This document shows positions 26,829-35,402 of a stretch of 53,564 bases of DNA, piece after piece. The position numbers and the translations under genes were made by a program. The stretch covers positions 1 through 53,564 of IMG/VR virus record IMGVR_UViG_3300032893_000063. One strand, written 5' to 3'. Position 1 is the first letter of the stretch. Each line of letters begins with the position of its first letter. The stretch comes from a virus. A model generated the notes under the pieces. That model saw nothing but the letters and a program-made list of their open reading frames with translations, was not told the origin of the DNA and searched no databases.

Positions 26829-27012
26829 TTTTCATCGCCCATTCGAAAAAGTCTTTGCAGTTGACCTTACAAACCCCTTTCGCCCGCAAGGCGATGCACG
26901 CATGAGAGTGCTTCTGGTGCAAGAAAAGGGGGCAGTGGAGAATTTTATAGGGAAGGCTTGGGGCCTTTTCCTTGAAGGAAGTCTGTAGCGGCTTTCTTCT
27001 TGTCTTCATCAC
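26575..27012 (-). CDS. C2H2 zinc-finger protein
   Basis: 145 aa from the ATG at 27012; the true start may be further in, since the first ~23 residues overlap the upstream gene. Residues 104-125 form a classical C2H2 finger (CDFCGKAFKTEGRLKGHRE then KH), with Cys104, Cys107, His120 and His125. A second Cys/His-rich patch lies at residues 27-52 (HCPLF, HSHACIAL, VCKVNC). C2H2 fingers bind nucleic acid or protein. In phages they occur sporadically in small regulatory proteins. Reverse cassette, probably early expression. Confidence 0.65.
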   Translation of the reverse strand: MMKTRRKPLQTSFKEKAPSLPYKILHCPLFLHQKHSHACIALRAKGVCKVNCKDFFEWAMKNEETIKEILNKHESAIRSYRKSKEIDSQASLLEAVMPKGGNICDFCGKAFKTEGRLKGHRERKHKRQLFQKAQKIPCRDQRSVG

Positions 27013-27220
27013 GGATAGCCCTCCACAGTTTGATGAATCGAGTTCTCAGCCTCTGCTTTGGAAAAGAGAATACGTAACAGTATTCTTTCCCAAACATAGT
27101 ATTGAGAACGGAGTAATCAAGTGCCTTTCCGTCGCACTCCTGACAAGCCAGCAGCTCTACAAAAATTCTCCGAGCTTCCGGCACAGTGACGACATACTTA
27201 AACTGAGGTTTCTTTCTCAT
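26945..27220 (-). CDS. Hypothetical protein with CxxC
   Basis: 91 aa, basic and compact (RKKPQFKYVVTVPEARRIFVEL, LACQECDGKALDY). One CxxC pair near residue 26 could bind metal with a partner but is not a complete site. It lies 3 bp after the upstream gene stop. No family recognised. Confidence 0.6.
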   Translation of the reverse strand: MRKKPQFKYVVTVPEARRIFVELLACQECDGKALDYSVLNTMFGKEYCYVFSFPKQRLRTRFIKLWRAIRDEDKKKAATDFLQGKGPKPSL

Positions 27221-27223
27221 AGA

Positions 27224-27610
27224 TCACCAAGTCAAGCCACTGTTGTAGTGCCTTGAAAACGGATCGCCATAATTTTGATTTGAAGTCTGGGGAGCTGCGG
27301 TCTTGTGTTTAGAAAGACCCTCCGTTGCTGAACTGAGTACTTGATTGCAGATTTCTACGATGAAGTTGAATAGAGAGAGAAGAAGCGCCTTCTTGGTAAA
27401 ATCCCAAAGAACGCCCATGAGCCTCCAAGCCAAGCTTTTAATTTTTTCGAGCCAAGCCCAATTCCTGGTCTTCTTTGCCAGGAAGGCTTGGTTTTCTAAA
27501 CTTCGTGCTGTTCCTAAAAGATCCTTGGCTTCCGCTGCCAGAGTTGGTTTGGTCGCCACCGGTTCTTTGGTAGCCTCCTCAAAGGGGGGACTATCAAAGG
27601 GATTTGCCAT
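27224..27610 (-). CDS. Small protein with amphipathic/hydrophobic segment, first of reverse cassette
   Basis: 128 aa with the ATG at 27610 after AAGGAGGCTCG; an upstream in-frame ATG has no ribosome site. Residues ~65-95 are hydrophobic and tryptophan-rich (LAWRLMGVLWDFTKKALLLSLF), suggesting membrane association. The N- and C-termini are polar. It is the first gene after the GGTATAAG element at 27675. Function unknown. Confidence 0.6.
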   Translation of the reverse strand: MANPFDSPPFEEATKEPVATKPTLAAEAKDLLGTARSLENQAFLAKKTRNWAWLEKIKSLAWRLMGVLWDFTKKALLLSLFNFIVEICNQVLSSATEGLSKHKTAAPQTSNQNYGDPFSRHYNSGLTW

Positions 27611-27674
27611 CCGAGCCTCCTTGTTGTGCTGGGTAATCTCAGGTAAACTCAAGCTAATGTGTCTACCCAAAGTC

Positions 27675-27683
27675 CTTATACCA
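27675..27683 (-). promoter_or_regulatory. Reverse-strand promoter motif TGGTATAAG
   Basis: TGGTATAAG on the minus strand, ~65 bp before the first reverse gene of this cassette and divergent from the RNA polymerase gene. It has the TGn extension as well as the shared GGTATAAG core. Confidence 0.6.
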
Positions 27684-27720
27684 ACAATGCCTTCTTTTTT
27701 TACTAACTAATTGAAATCAA

Positions 27721-30700
27721 ATGAGAACTTTCTCTGGTCCAGAACAGTTTGATGCGCTCAAGAAAACGGTCGTCGAGTCGTATCAGAAGCTTTTCCCGGT
27801 ACAGAAAGATCCTAACGGAGCAAGTCTCCACCTCAATAAAATCTGGGTGGACGATCAAGCGCTTGACCCACACGACTATGTAGACCAGAAGAAAACCCGT
27901 CTAGCGGGCAATACCTGGGGAGCTCCAGTCTACGCTTCTCTTGAACTTAGAGACGGCACCGGTAAGGTCGTCGATCGCATGGAGAAAGTTCGTCTAGCGA
28001 CTATCCCAAGACTGACCCCACGTGGCTCCTACATCGTAGGTGGAAACGAATACCAGGTTGCTAACCAGCTCCGAATGAAAATGGGTCCTTATGTTGTTCG
28101 TACTCAAAAGGGTGACCAATATAAGGCTGTCTTGAGTCTGGGCGGTGAATTTAATAAGCGTCCCGAAATCCACTTTGACCCTATATCCAATAAATACACC
28201 GCTGTGATCGATCAAAGCAGGATGCCTTTGTACCCCCTCATGCACGCCATGGGAGTAAGTGACGAGGAGATGAGAAAAAACTGGGGTCCGGAGATTTTTG
28301 CAGCTAACCGTGTAGATCCCGATAAATATGTTCTCCGTTTTGCCGAGAAACTGACCAGAACGAAAACAGACAATCCCCAGACCGCTTCTGAAGCAATCAA
28401 GGCTTACGCCAAGACTGCGGTGACCGACCCCAAGGTTTCAGAAGTAACGCTTGGGAAAGCCTACCCGCACCTTCACCCAGGAATGCTTCTTGATACGAGC
28501 AAAAAGCTTTTAAACGTTTATCAGGAAAAGGCAGAACCAGACGATCCGGAAAACCTTCTTTTTAAAGAAGTCCTCTCCGCAGATGATATGTTGAGAGACT
28601 CCCTCTCTCAAAAGCAAAAGGTTAATAACCTTAAATTCATGTTGGCAAGGCACCTCGGTAAGAGGACTGCAATTAAAGACATGATTAACTTTAAGAAGCT
28701 CTCCGCCCCAGTGGAGTACTTCTTTACGCACGATGATCGTGTTTCTACCCCGGAACAGTACAACCCTGTTCACATGCTCTCAGAGACGCACAAGCTTACT
28801 ATGACCGGTACCGGGGGTATTAAAGATCCTCACACGATCATGCCAGAGATTCGTGAGGTTCATCCCTCTCACGTAGGATTTGTTGATCCCGTCCATACGC
28901 CTGAATCCGAAAAGATCGGCGTCATGCTTCATCTTACGACTGGAGCAATGAAAGAAGGGCGGGATGTCAAAACCCCAGTTATCAACACAAGAACTGGAAA
29001 GACAGAGTATCTTACGCCCCTAGAGCTTTATCGAAAGAATGTGGCTTTTCCTGACGAAGCCAAGCTCTCAGACGGGAAAGTCCAGTGGCGCTCTAGTCAG
29101 GTTAAAACACAAAAACTGGGGAAGCTAGGAGTCGTCAAACCATCCGAAGTAGAGTATGTGCTCCCCTCTCAGGCGACTCTTTTTAGCCACTCTACGAACC
29201 TGATCCCCTTTTTACAGAACGATCAGGGAAACCGCGCCATGATGGGCACCAAACATCTTGGGCAGGCAATCCCGCTCGTTGCCAGGGAAGCTCCTCTTGT
29301 TCAAACTGATATTGGGAATGGAACTACATTCCATAAGGCAATCGGAGAGCAATTCTCAGTTCATGCCCCAGTCGATGGTAAAGTAACCAAAGTCACACCA
29401 GATCATATTGAAATCGGAAAGACTAGAATCCCCCTTTACAACGATTTCCCGCTGAACCAGAAGACTTACCTTCACCACGAACCGGTAGTAAAAGTGGGAG
29501 ACACCGTTAGGAAAGGACAGCTTCTTGCTGATTCCAATTTCACTAAGAACGGGACTCTGGCTCTGGGGAAAAATCTTACTGTTGCTTACGTCCCTTATCC
29601 CGGACTTACATTTGAAGACGGCATCGTAATCACCGAAAGCGCTGCCAAGAAGCTCGCTTCTCAGAACATCTATAAGCATACTTTTGAAGTCGAATCCGGA
29701 ACGAGAATGGCTGACTTCAAAAAGTACACTGCTTATTACCCGAATACAGTAAGCAAAGAACTAAAATCCAAGTTCGACGAAGATGGGGTCATCCGCAAAG
29801 GATCGCTTGTTAACCCAAATGATCTTCTGATCATGGGGCTTAAATACGATCTCGCTAGCCCAGAGAATGCCACCCTTCGCAGGATCAACAAAGCTCTCCA
29901 AAAGCCTTGGTCCAATGCTGGGGTGAAATATAAGGGAGAGTTCCAAGGCGTTGTCACCGACGTAGTGAAAAGAGCCGGACAGATCGATGTCTTCGTAAAG
30001 GCAGTCGAGCCTGCAAAAGAATCAGACAAATTATCCGGGGTACACGGTAACAAGGGTGTAATCACTAAAATCCTCCCCGACAATGAGGCCCCAAGATTAG
30101 CCAATGGAACTATTCCAGACGTGCTGCTAAACCCTCATGGCATTATCGGTCGTATTAACCTAGGCCAAATCTACGAAAGTGCCGCATCTAAGATCGCAGA
30201 AAAAACCGGTAAGCCTTATGTAGTAAAGAACTTTTCTGGGGAAAACATAAACGACAAGATCCAAGAAGAGCTTAAAAAGCACGGAATTTCCGACATGGAA
30301 GAGATGATTCTTCCTAACGGGAAATCTATCGGAAAAGTAAGTGTAGGTAAGCCTTATATTCTTAGACTCGCTAAAACAGGCAAGTCCGGATTCTCAGCTC
30401 GCATGCCGATGACAAGCTACGACTTAAACCGACAACCTGTGAAGGGCGGGGAAGAGGGCACTAAGGCTCTGGACCTGATGACTTTCTATTCGATGCTTTC
30501 CCACGGGGCTAAAAAGAACCTGATTGATGCTCACCAGAAGAGCGAACAAAACGACGAGTATTGGCATGCCATCGAAATGGGTAAACCGCTTCCGGCCCCA
30601 AAGCCCACTTTCGCATTTAATAAATTCATTTCGCTTCTGCATGGGGCTGGAATAAATACGGTTAAGCAAGGCCAAGATGTGGTGCTAGCCCCTCTTACGG

Positions 30701-33700
30701 ATGGGGCAGTTAAAAGACTCAGCAATGGGGCTGTTACTGAGCCTGAGTTTCTTTACGGAAAGGATCTCAAAGAAAAGCGTGGGGGATTGTTTGATCCCAT
30801 TACAACAGGCGGAAAGTTTGGAGCCCATTACGCCCATATCGAACTTCCCGCAGCAATGCCTAACCCTGTCTTTGAGAAGGCGATCCGAACGCTCACAAAT
30901 CTTAAGCCAGGCGACTATAACGACATCATTGCCGGACTTAAGCATGTCAACGTGGACGGGGCTGTCTTAAGCGAGCCTGCCAAAAATACTCTTACGGGCG
31001 GTCCTGGTATCTCTAGACTCCTAGGCAGAATTGATATCGATCGCGATCTCAAGACGTTTAAAGATAATCTAGCAAAAGCTAAAAATGAGACTGAGGTAGA
31101 CATCCTCAATCGAAAGATGCGCTATCTTTCTGCGCTTAAGGAACTTAACCTTAAGCCCGAAGAAGCCTACATGAGAAAACTCGTCCCCGTAGTGCCACCC
31201 CAATACAGACCCGTTTACGAAACCCCAAAACAGGGTTTAAGGGTATCTCCGGTCAACTACCTCTACCAGAGCGTGGGACTCCTTTCCAAGTCACACGATT
31301 ACCCAGTCATGAAACTTCTCCCTGAGAGTGAGAAGGCAGAGCTCAACACGGATACGTATAAATCCACAAGAGCTCTTGCTGGACTTGAGCCTGTTCTTAC
31401 AAGAAGTAAGGATCATCCGATTGAGGGCTTCATTTCTCAGATCACCGGATCAAAGCCTAAAAAGGGCTTTTTTATCAGCAAGATCTTGGACCGAAGACAA
31501 GACCTAGTGGGTCGCGGTGTTATTACCGCCGCCCCAGATCTTGACGTGGATGAACTTGGAATTCCTGAAAAGATGGCTTGGAATATCTTCCGCCCATTTA
31601 TCGTAAGAGAATACACTGCGGCAGGAATCGGAGCCGACGTAGCTAGAAAAGAAATCGAGGCTCGTGATTCCAGGGCCAAGCAGATGCTTGAAGCTGCGAT
31701 GAACAAGAGAACCGTCTTGATGAATCGAGCCCCCTCTCTGCACAAATTCTCCATCATGTCCTTTAAGCCCAAGCTGACTGACGGTCTTGCCGTGAGGGTG
31801 CCGCCTCTTGTTTTGAAAGGGTTCGGAGGAGACTTCGACGGAGATGCAGTAACGATCCACGTTCCTACAAGCGACGAAGCTATCAATGAGTCTCGAAAGA
31901 TGTTCCCCTCAAATAACCTTTTTAAGCCGGGGACTGGCGAACTTATGATCATGCCATCTCAGGAAAGCGCTATTGGACTTTATTTCTTATCCCAAAGTGC
32001 TGAGGGTAGGAAAAAGATCAACTCTCTCCTTCCTGATAAGTTTAAGATAGACTCTGAGCTCAGCGCTAAGGCTGCCAGGCAGCTTTATAACAAGATCGCT
32101 AAAGAAGCCCCCAAGGATTACCACAACATTGTTTTTGATCTTAAAATGCTGGGGGATAAGACTGCCTATGAAAAGGGATTCTCAGTTGGCTTAAAAGACC
32201 TCGTCGTAGATACGGGGGTCAAGCAAAAGATCTTCTCAGCCGCAGATAAGAAAGCGGACGAAATTAAAAGAACAACTAAGCCTGGAATCGAACAAGATCG
32301 AAAGGTCTCGGATGTCTATAGCGCGGCTTCAAAAGAGGCTTACGAAACTATCAAGCGGGATTTGAAGGGTAAAAACAATAGCTTTTACCACATGGTTACA
32401 AGTGGTGCTCGCGGTAAGGACAGCCAACTCATGCAGCTACTCTCTGCGCCAGGAGTGGTTGCTGGGGCTAAAGATCGCCCAATTCCCATCCCGATTAAAA
32501 AGTCCTACGCAGAGGGGCTTAACACGAGTGATTACTTTGTTTCTTCTTACGGTGTTCGTAAGGGTATGACCGACCGGGTTCTTCAGACCTCTGCTCCAGG
32601 GGCGCTCAATAAAGAAATCATGGCAAGCACCCTAGATAACATTGTTACGGCTAGCGATTGCGGAACAGAAAGGGGAATCGATCTCCCTACCTCAAGTTCT
32701 GACGTCTACGATCGCTACCTCTCAAAAAGCCAAGCGGGGTTCCCAAGAAATACTCTTGTCACACCACAGCTCATCTCCGCATTGACTAAAAAGGGCGTCA
32801 AAACAATCCACGTCCGGTCCCCTTTAAAGTGCCTTGCGACCAAGGGAACCTGTGCGCATTGTTACGGAATTGACGAGCACGGACAACTTCCTCCAATTGG
32901 AGAAAATATCGGGGCCAAGTCTGGTCAGGCAATCTCTGAGCCGATGACCCAAATGACCATGAAGACTTTCCACACGGGTGGCGTGGCTGGAGAAGCCCCT
33001 GTTGCTAAGGGTTTCGAACGCATCAAACAGCTTCTTGAGATGCCTAAGCACACTGCCGGGGAAGCAACCCTTTCAAGAATCGATGGCCCAGTTACCAAGA
33101 TCGCGCCTGTGGCCACAGGAGGGTACGAAGTTCACGTGGGCACCGAGATTCACAAGGTACCCCCGCAGCGCGAGTTAAAAGTAAAGAAGGGAGACCATGT
33201 CTTGGCCGGAGATGTTCTTTCTTCGGGAGTGATCAAGCCCCAAGAGCTTCTCAAGTATAAGGGAATGCCCGCAGCCCAAAATTACATTGTCGACGAGCTT
33301 CATAAGGCTTATCAGGGGCAGGACATCCCTATGCAACGTAAAATCTTTGAAACCGTTGTGCGCTCCGTTGGGAATCTAACTCGCGTCGTTCATGCCCCAA
33401 AGCACGCTGAATTCAATGTGGGAGATATCATCCCCTACACCACCGCTGTTCACTATAACGAGACCCGGGCAGAAAAACTCCCTGCCTCCGAAGCTACTGG
33501 ATATCATTTACAATTCCCTGTTGGTAACCTCCCGCAATTCCACGTGATTACGGACAAGGACGTTTCTTATCTGAAGGGGATGGGATACAATCAAATAGAT
33601 GTGCTAAAGGAACCGCTCAAGCACGCACCTATTTTGACAGGTATTGATCGACTCCCGATCAATAAGAAAAATTGGATGGCGCAGCTAGGCTATCGCTACA

Positions 33701-33819
33701 TCAAAAACACGCTAACAGACGGAGCTGCTGAAGCGTGGAAAACAAAGTTGCAGGACACCCACCCCGTTCCTGCCTTTGCTTACGGTGCAACGTTTGGGCA
33801 GAAAAAGGAGCACTACTAA
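27721..33819 (+). CDS. Single-chain fused beta-beta' DNA-directed RNA polymerase
   Basis: 2032 aa. The N-terminal ~980 residues follow RNAP beta: VDPVHTPESEKIGVMLHL (cf. the IETPEG region), LGKNLTVAYVPYPGLTFEDG, and SDKLSGVHGNKG with both catalytic-site lysines (Lys770, Lys778), ending with a KGGEEGTKALDL region like GGQRFGEME. From ~985 onward it follows beta': GLFDPIT...HIELPAAM, VLMNRAPSLHKFS, the catalytic loop GGDFDGDAV (Asp1371, 1373, 1375), the bridge-helix region near 1600-1625, Zn2 cysteines (Cys1647, 1704, 1711, 1714) and trigger loop MTMKTFHTGG with His1751. The N-terminal beta' zinc site is missing. The length is below the summed bacterial subunits. No alpha, omega or sigma is visible here. 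No clear ribosome site precedes the ATG. Confidence 0.93.
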   Translation: MRTFSGPEQFDALKKTVVESYQKLFPVQKDPNGASLHLNKIWVDDQALDPHDYVDQKKTRLAGNTWGAPVYASLELRDGTGKVVDRMEKVRLATIPRLTPRGSYIVGGNEYQVANQLRMKMGPYVVRTQKGDQYKAVLSLGGEFNKRPEIHFDPISNKYTAVIDQSRMPLYPLMHAMGVSDEEMRKNWGPEIFAANRVDPDKYVLRFAEKLTRTKTDNPQTASEAIKAYAKTAVTDPKVSEVTLGKAYPHLHPGMLLDTSKKLLNVYQEKAEPDDPENLLFKEVLSADDMLRDSLSQKQKVNNLKFMLARHLGKRTAIKDMINFKKLSAPVEYFFTHDDRVSTPEQYNPVHMLSETHKLTMTGTGGIKDPHTIMPEIREVHPSHVGFVDPVHTPESEKIGVMLHLTTGAMKEGRDVKTPVINTRTGKTEYLTPLELYRKNVAFPDEAKLSDGKVQWRSSQVKTQKLGKLGVVKPSEVEYVLPSQATLFSHSTNLIPFLQNDQGNRAMMGTKHLGQAIPLVAREAPLVQTDIGNGTTFHKAIGEQFSVHAPVDGKVTKVTPDHIEIGKTRIPLYNDFPLNQKTYLHHEPVVKVGDTVRKGQLLADSNFTKNGTLALGKNLTVAYVPYPGLTFEDGIVITESAAKKLASQNIYKHTFEVESGTRMADFKKYTAYYPNTVSKELKSKFDEDGVIRKGSLVNPNDLLIMGLKYDLASPENATLRRINKALQKPWSNAGVKYKGEFQGVVTDVVKRAGQIDVFVKAVEPAKESDKLSGVHGNKGVITKILPDNEAPRLANGTIPDVLLNPHGIIGRINLGQIYESAASKIAEKTGKPYVVKNFSGENINDKIQEELKKHGISDMEEMILPNGKSIGKVSVGKPYILRLAKTGKSGFSARMPMTSYDLNRQPVKGGEEGTKALDLMTFYSMLSHGAKKNLIDAHQKSEQNDEYWHAIEMGKPLPAPKPTFAFNKFISLLHGAGINTVKQGQDVVLAPLTDGAVKRLSNGAVTEPEFLYGKDLKEKRGGLFDPITTGGKFGAHYAHIELPAAMPNPVFEKAIRTLTNLKPGDYNDIIAGLKHVNVDGAVLSEPAKNTLTGGPGISRLLGRIDIDRDLKTFKDNLAKAKNETEVDILNRKMRYLSALKELNLKPEEAYMRKLVPVVPPQYRPVYETPKQGLRVSPVNYLYQSVGLLSKSHDYPVMKLLPESEKAELNTDTYKSTRALAGLEPVLTRSKDHPIEGFISQITGSKPKKGFFISKILDRRQDLVGRGVITAAPDLDVDELGIPEKMAWNIFRPFIVREYTAAGIGADVARKEIEARDSRAKQMLEAAMNKRTVLMNRAPSLHKFSIMSFKPKLTDGLAVRVPPLVLKGFGGDFDGDAVTIHVPTSDEAINESRKMFPSNNLFKPGTGELMIMPSQESAIGLYFLSQSAEGRKKINSLLPDKFKIDSELSAKAARQLYNKIAKEAPKDYHNIVFDLKMLGDKTAYEKGFSVGLKDLVVDTGVKQKIFSAADKKADEIKRTTKPGIEQDRKVSDVYSAASKEAYETIKRDLKGKNNSFYHMVTSGARGKDSQLMQLLSAPGVVAGAKDRPIPIPIKKSYAEGLNTSDYFVSSYGVRKGMTDRVLQTSAPGALNKEIMASTLDNIVTASDCGTERGIDLPTSSSDVYDRYLSKSQAGFPRNTLVTPQLISALTKKGVKTIHVRSPLKCLATKGTCAHCYGIDEHGQLPPIGENIGAKSGQAISEPMTQMTMKTFHTGGVAGEAPVAKGFERIKQLLEMPKHTAGEATLSRIDGPVTKIAPVATGGYEVHVGTEIHKVPPQRELKVKKGDHVLAGDVLSSGVIKPQELLKYKGMPAAQNYIVDELHKAYQGQDIPMQRKIFETVVRSVGNLTRVVHAPKHAEFNVGDIIPYTTAVHYNETRAEKLPASEATGYHLQFPVGNLPQFHVITDKDVSYLKGMGYNQIDVLKEPLKHAPILTGIDRLPINKKNWMAQLGYRYIKNTLTDGAAEAWKTKLQDTHPVPAFAYGATFGQKKEHY

Positions 33820-34295
33820 TGTTTTCGGAAGGCTTCGAAAAATCAGCAGCGGTAAGGGAAGTGGGAAGAGCCGCAGGTAAATTTGTTTCTGCCCCATTCA
33901 AAGCTTTGGGGGCCGCAGGATTAGAAGCAGCACGGGGAGCTCGTCGGGGTGCCAAGGGTTTCGCCGAAGGTTTGGCTTCTGGATTGCCCATGAAAAGACT
34001 CTCACCCTCTATGAAAGTAAAGCCAGAGCGCGGGGCTGGATTGGCTTATAAGCACGTTTCTAGAGAAGCACGCCAGGGTAAACTGCCTGTCTCAATGCCA
34101 ACTGCTTATAAGTTCGAAAAGGAAAAAGTTCAGCAGAAGATGAAGGAGAGACTGAAGAAAATCAAAGAAGGCCCATCCTTCGTTTCCAAGCATCCCCTTC
34201 TTTCTGCTGTTGGAGCCTACGCAGGCTATAAGTACCTTACGTCACCTTCTGATGATAAGACTCCTGAGCCACAGGTTTATAGGCCATCTTACTAA
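33819..34295 (+). CDS. Basic protein with tag MFSEGFEKSA
   Basis: 158 aa using ATG 33819, which overlaps the RNAP stop (TAATG); a longer in-frame reading would lie inside the RNAP gene. Residues 2-10 (FSEGFEKSA) are a copy of the shared F-x-x-G-F-x-K-T/S-A peptide. The remainder is strongly basic, Ala/Gly/Lys-rich (GAAGLEAARGARRGAKGFAE), then a short hydrophobic segment (HPLLSAVGAYAGYKYL). Direct coupling to the RNAP gene is notable. Confidence 0.6.
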   Translation: MFSEGFEKSAAVREVGRAAGKFVSAPFKALGAAGLEAARGARRGAKGFAEGLASGLPMKRLSPSMKVKPERGAGLAYKHVSREARQGKLPVSMPTAYKFEKEKVQQKMKERLKKIKEGPSFVSKHPLLSAVGAYAGYKYLTSPSDDKTPEPQVYRPSY

Positions 34296-34297
34296 TC

Positions 34298-35035
34298 ATG
34301 TTTACTGACGGCTATGAGAAGACCGCAGCCAAAGTAAAAAAGAAATCTGAGCAAAGGCCAGATCCTAACGCTCGTCCCCATCTTCTCTATCCTGCTGTCC
34401 CAGAGAATTTCGATGGGTGGCCAGATAAGACTGCTCAGCCTGTAAATTTCAAAGGAATCCGTATCCCCGGAACTACGTCAGTTCCAAAGGTACCCTCACT
34501 TCAGCCCGCTATGAGAACAGCCCCGCCCAGACAACCCCACATGGCGGCAACAAAAGTGGGACTACCTCAAGCACAAACGCAACCCTCAATGAAGCCTTTG
34601 CCTACCGCGCCTCACGCGAGCGCTATTGGCAAACCACCGGGAGCACTTCCTCCAGGTGTATCTGTAAAAGACCAATTCGGAAGAATGAAAACGGGTGCTG
34701 TCGGATCTCAGTTTGCAAAGCCCCCGCAGTTGGGGTTGCCTAAGGCGTGGCCTATTGGTAAACCAATTACGCCCAAACCACGAAACCCAATCTATACTCC
34801 AGCGGCACATTTGAAAGACGAATTTGGAAAGGTAAAAGATCTCCCCGCCAATATCCCCATGCCAACTAAGGTTGCGGCAGCAAAACCAGTGTTTGGAAAG
34901 ATGAAGGCAAAGCCGCTTCTCTCCACTTTAAGAGAAGCGTTTGTTGGACCCCAATTGCAGACTGAACCATTGGGAGCGACAATGCCAAACCAAGGTACGG
35001 GTGGCGGCATCACCGGAGGATATGGATCAAACTGA
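34298..35035 (+). CDS. Proline-rich protein with tag MFTDGYEKTA
   Basis: 245 aa, 2 bp after the upstream stop. Residues 2-10 (FTDGYEKTA) carry the tag with Tyr for Phe. The rest is an extended Pro/Lys/Ala-rich chain with recurring units such as KDQFGRMKTGAVG and KDEFGKVKDLPAN, probably unstructured. Two such internal repeats near residues 127 and 172 are visible. A packaged, DNA-associated or linker protein is conceivable. No catalytic motif. Confidence 0.55.
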   Translation: MFTDGYEKTAAKVKKKSEQRPDPNARPHLLYPAVPENFDGWPDKTAQPVNFKGIRIPGTTSVPKVPSLQPAMRTAPPRQPHMAATKVGLPQAQTQPSMKPLPTAPHASAIGKPPGALPPGVSVKDQFGRMKTGAVGSQFAKPPQLGLPKAWPIGKPITPKPRNPIYTPAAHLKDEFGKVKDLPANIPMPTKVAAAKPVFGKMKAKPLLSTLREAFVGPQLQTEPLGATMPNQGTGGGITGGYGSN

Positions 35036-35243
35036 ATTTCAGAAATGGGTAAGATTAGCGATGGACGAAGGAATACGGCTTACCCAAGAATTCGAGGTCC
35101 ATAAGTCAACAGTCAAGAAATGGGCTTCCGGGGTGGCGATTCCGCTGCCGCTCATGCAGTGCCTCATTGTGCGATACATTCAAAAGCGACTGGAAAAGAA
35201 AAAGCTAAAAAATTGCCCCAAAGGGGCGAGTGGGGCAGGCTAA
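35022..35243 (+). CDS. Small helix-turn-helix protein
   Basis: 73 aa starting at ATG 35022 after CCGGAGGAT, overlapping the upstream gene by 14 bp. Residues ~10-42 fit a Cro/XRE-like helix-turn-helix (VRLAMDEGIRLTQEFEVHKS then TVKKWASG). The C-terminus is basic (KRLEKKKLKN). Its last ~37 bp are antisense to the terminator end of the ncRNA candidate, so the two convergent units could affect each other. Probable DNA-binding regulator. Confidence 0.6.
   Translation: MDQTEFQKWVRLAMDEGIRLTQEFEVHKSTVKKWASGVAIPLPLMQCLIVRYIQKRLEKKKLKNCPKGASGAG
35207..35227 (-). terminator. Terminator of the ncRNA candidate
   Basis: GCCCC-TTT-GGGGC followed by AATTTTTTAGC on the minus strand. It also would stop read-through from the SLOG/SSB cassette. 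It overlaps the 3' end of the convergent HTH gene. Confidence 0.75.
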
Positions 35244-35385
35244 CCCCAATGCCTCAAACCTTCGTGAGCAGCACCCCTTTCGGGGCCAGACTCGCTAGGG
35301 TTTGAGGTAGGGCCTTAGCCTAAGACCCCGCATTATCCACTCCATCGGACGCTGGCGGGTAAAGAGATAAACATATCTCTTCCTC
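35207..35385 (-). ncRNA. Candidate structured non-coding RNA (~180 nt)
   Basis: On the minus strand a GGGTATAAG element (35392-35400) precedes a region without a convincing reading frame, which ends in a T-run terminator. The predicted RNA has an 8-bp hairpin (AAGAGATA-TGTT-TATCTCTT, 35381-35362). A second stem is closed by CCCGC/GCGGG. A long arm combines GGCTAA/TTAGCC (6 bp), CCTCAAACC/GGTTTGAGG (9 bp), GAG/CTC and a CCCC-GAAA-GGGG tetraloop tip, then the terminator. Extensive pairing, its own promoter motif and its own terminator argue for a functional RNA. No known family was recognised; the length resembles 6S RNA but the fold does not clearly match. Confidence 0.6.
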
Positions 35386-35391
35386 ACTTAT

Positions 35392-35400
35392 CTTATACCC
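35392..35400 (-). promoter_or_regulatory. Reverse-strand promoter motif GGGTATAAG before the ncRNA
   Basis: GGGTATAAG on the minus strand, with no reverse coding gene downstream before the terminator at 35207. It is therefore the main argument for a free-standing RNA transcript. Confidence 0.55.
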
Positions 35401-35402
35401 GA

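Noticed and set aside
33735-33818. Upstream extension of the tagged protein after RNAP
   Set aside because: It would lie wholly inside the RNAP coding end; ATG 33819 gives the TAATG overlap and places the tag at the N-terminus.
35240-35340. tRNA or tmRNA in the reverse structured region
   Set aside because: No cloverleaf, anticodon arm or T-loop consensus; the arms are too long and branched for tRNA.
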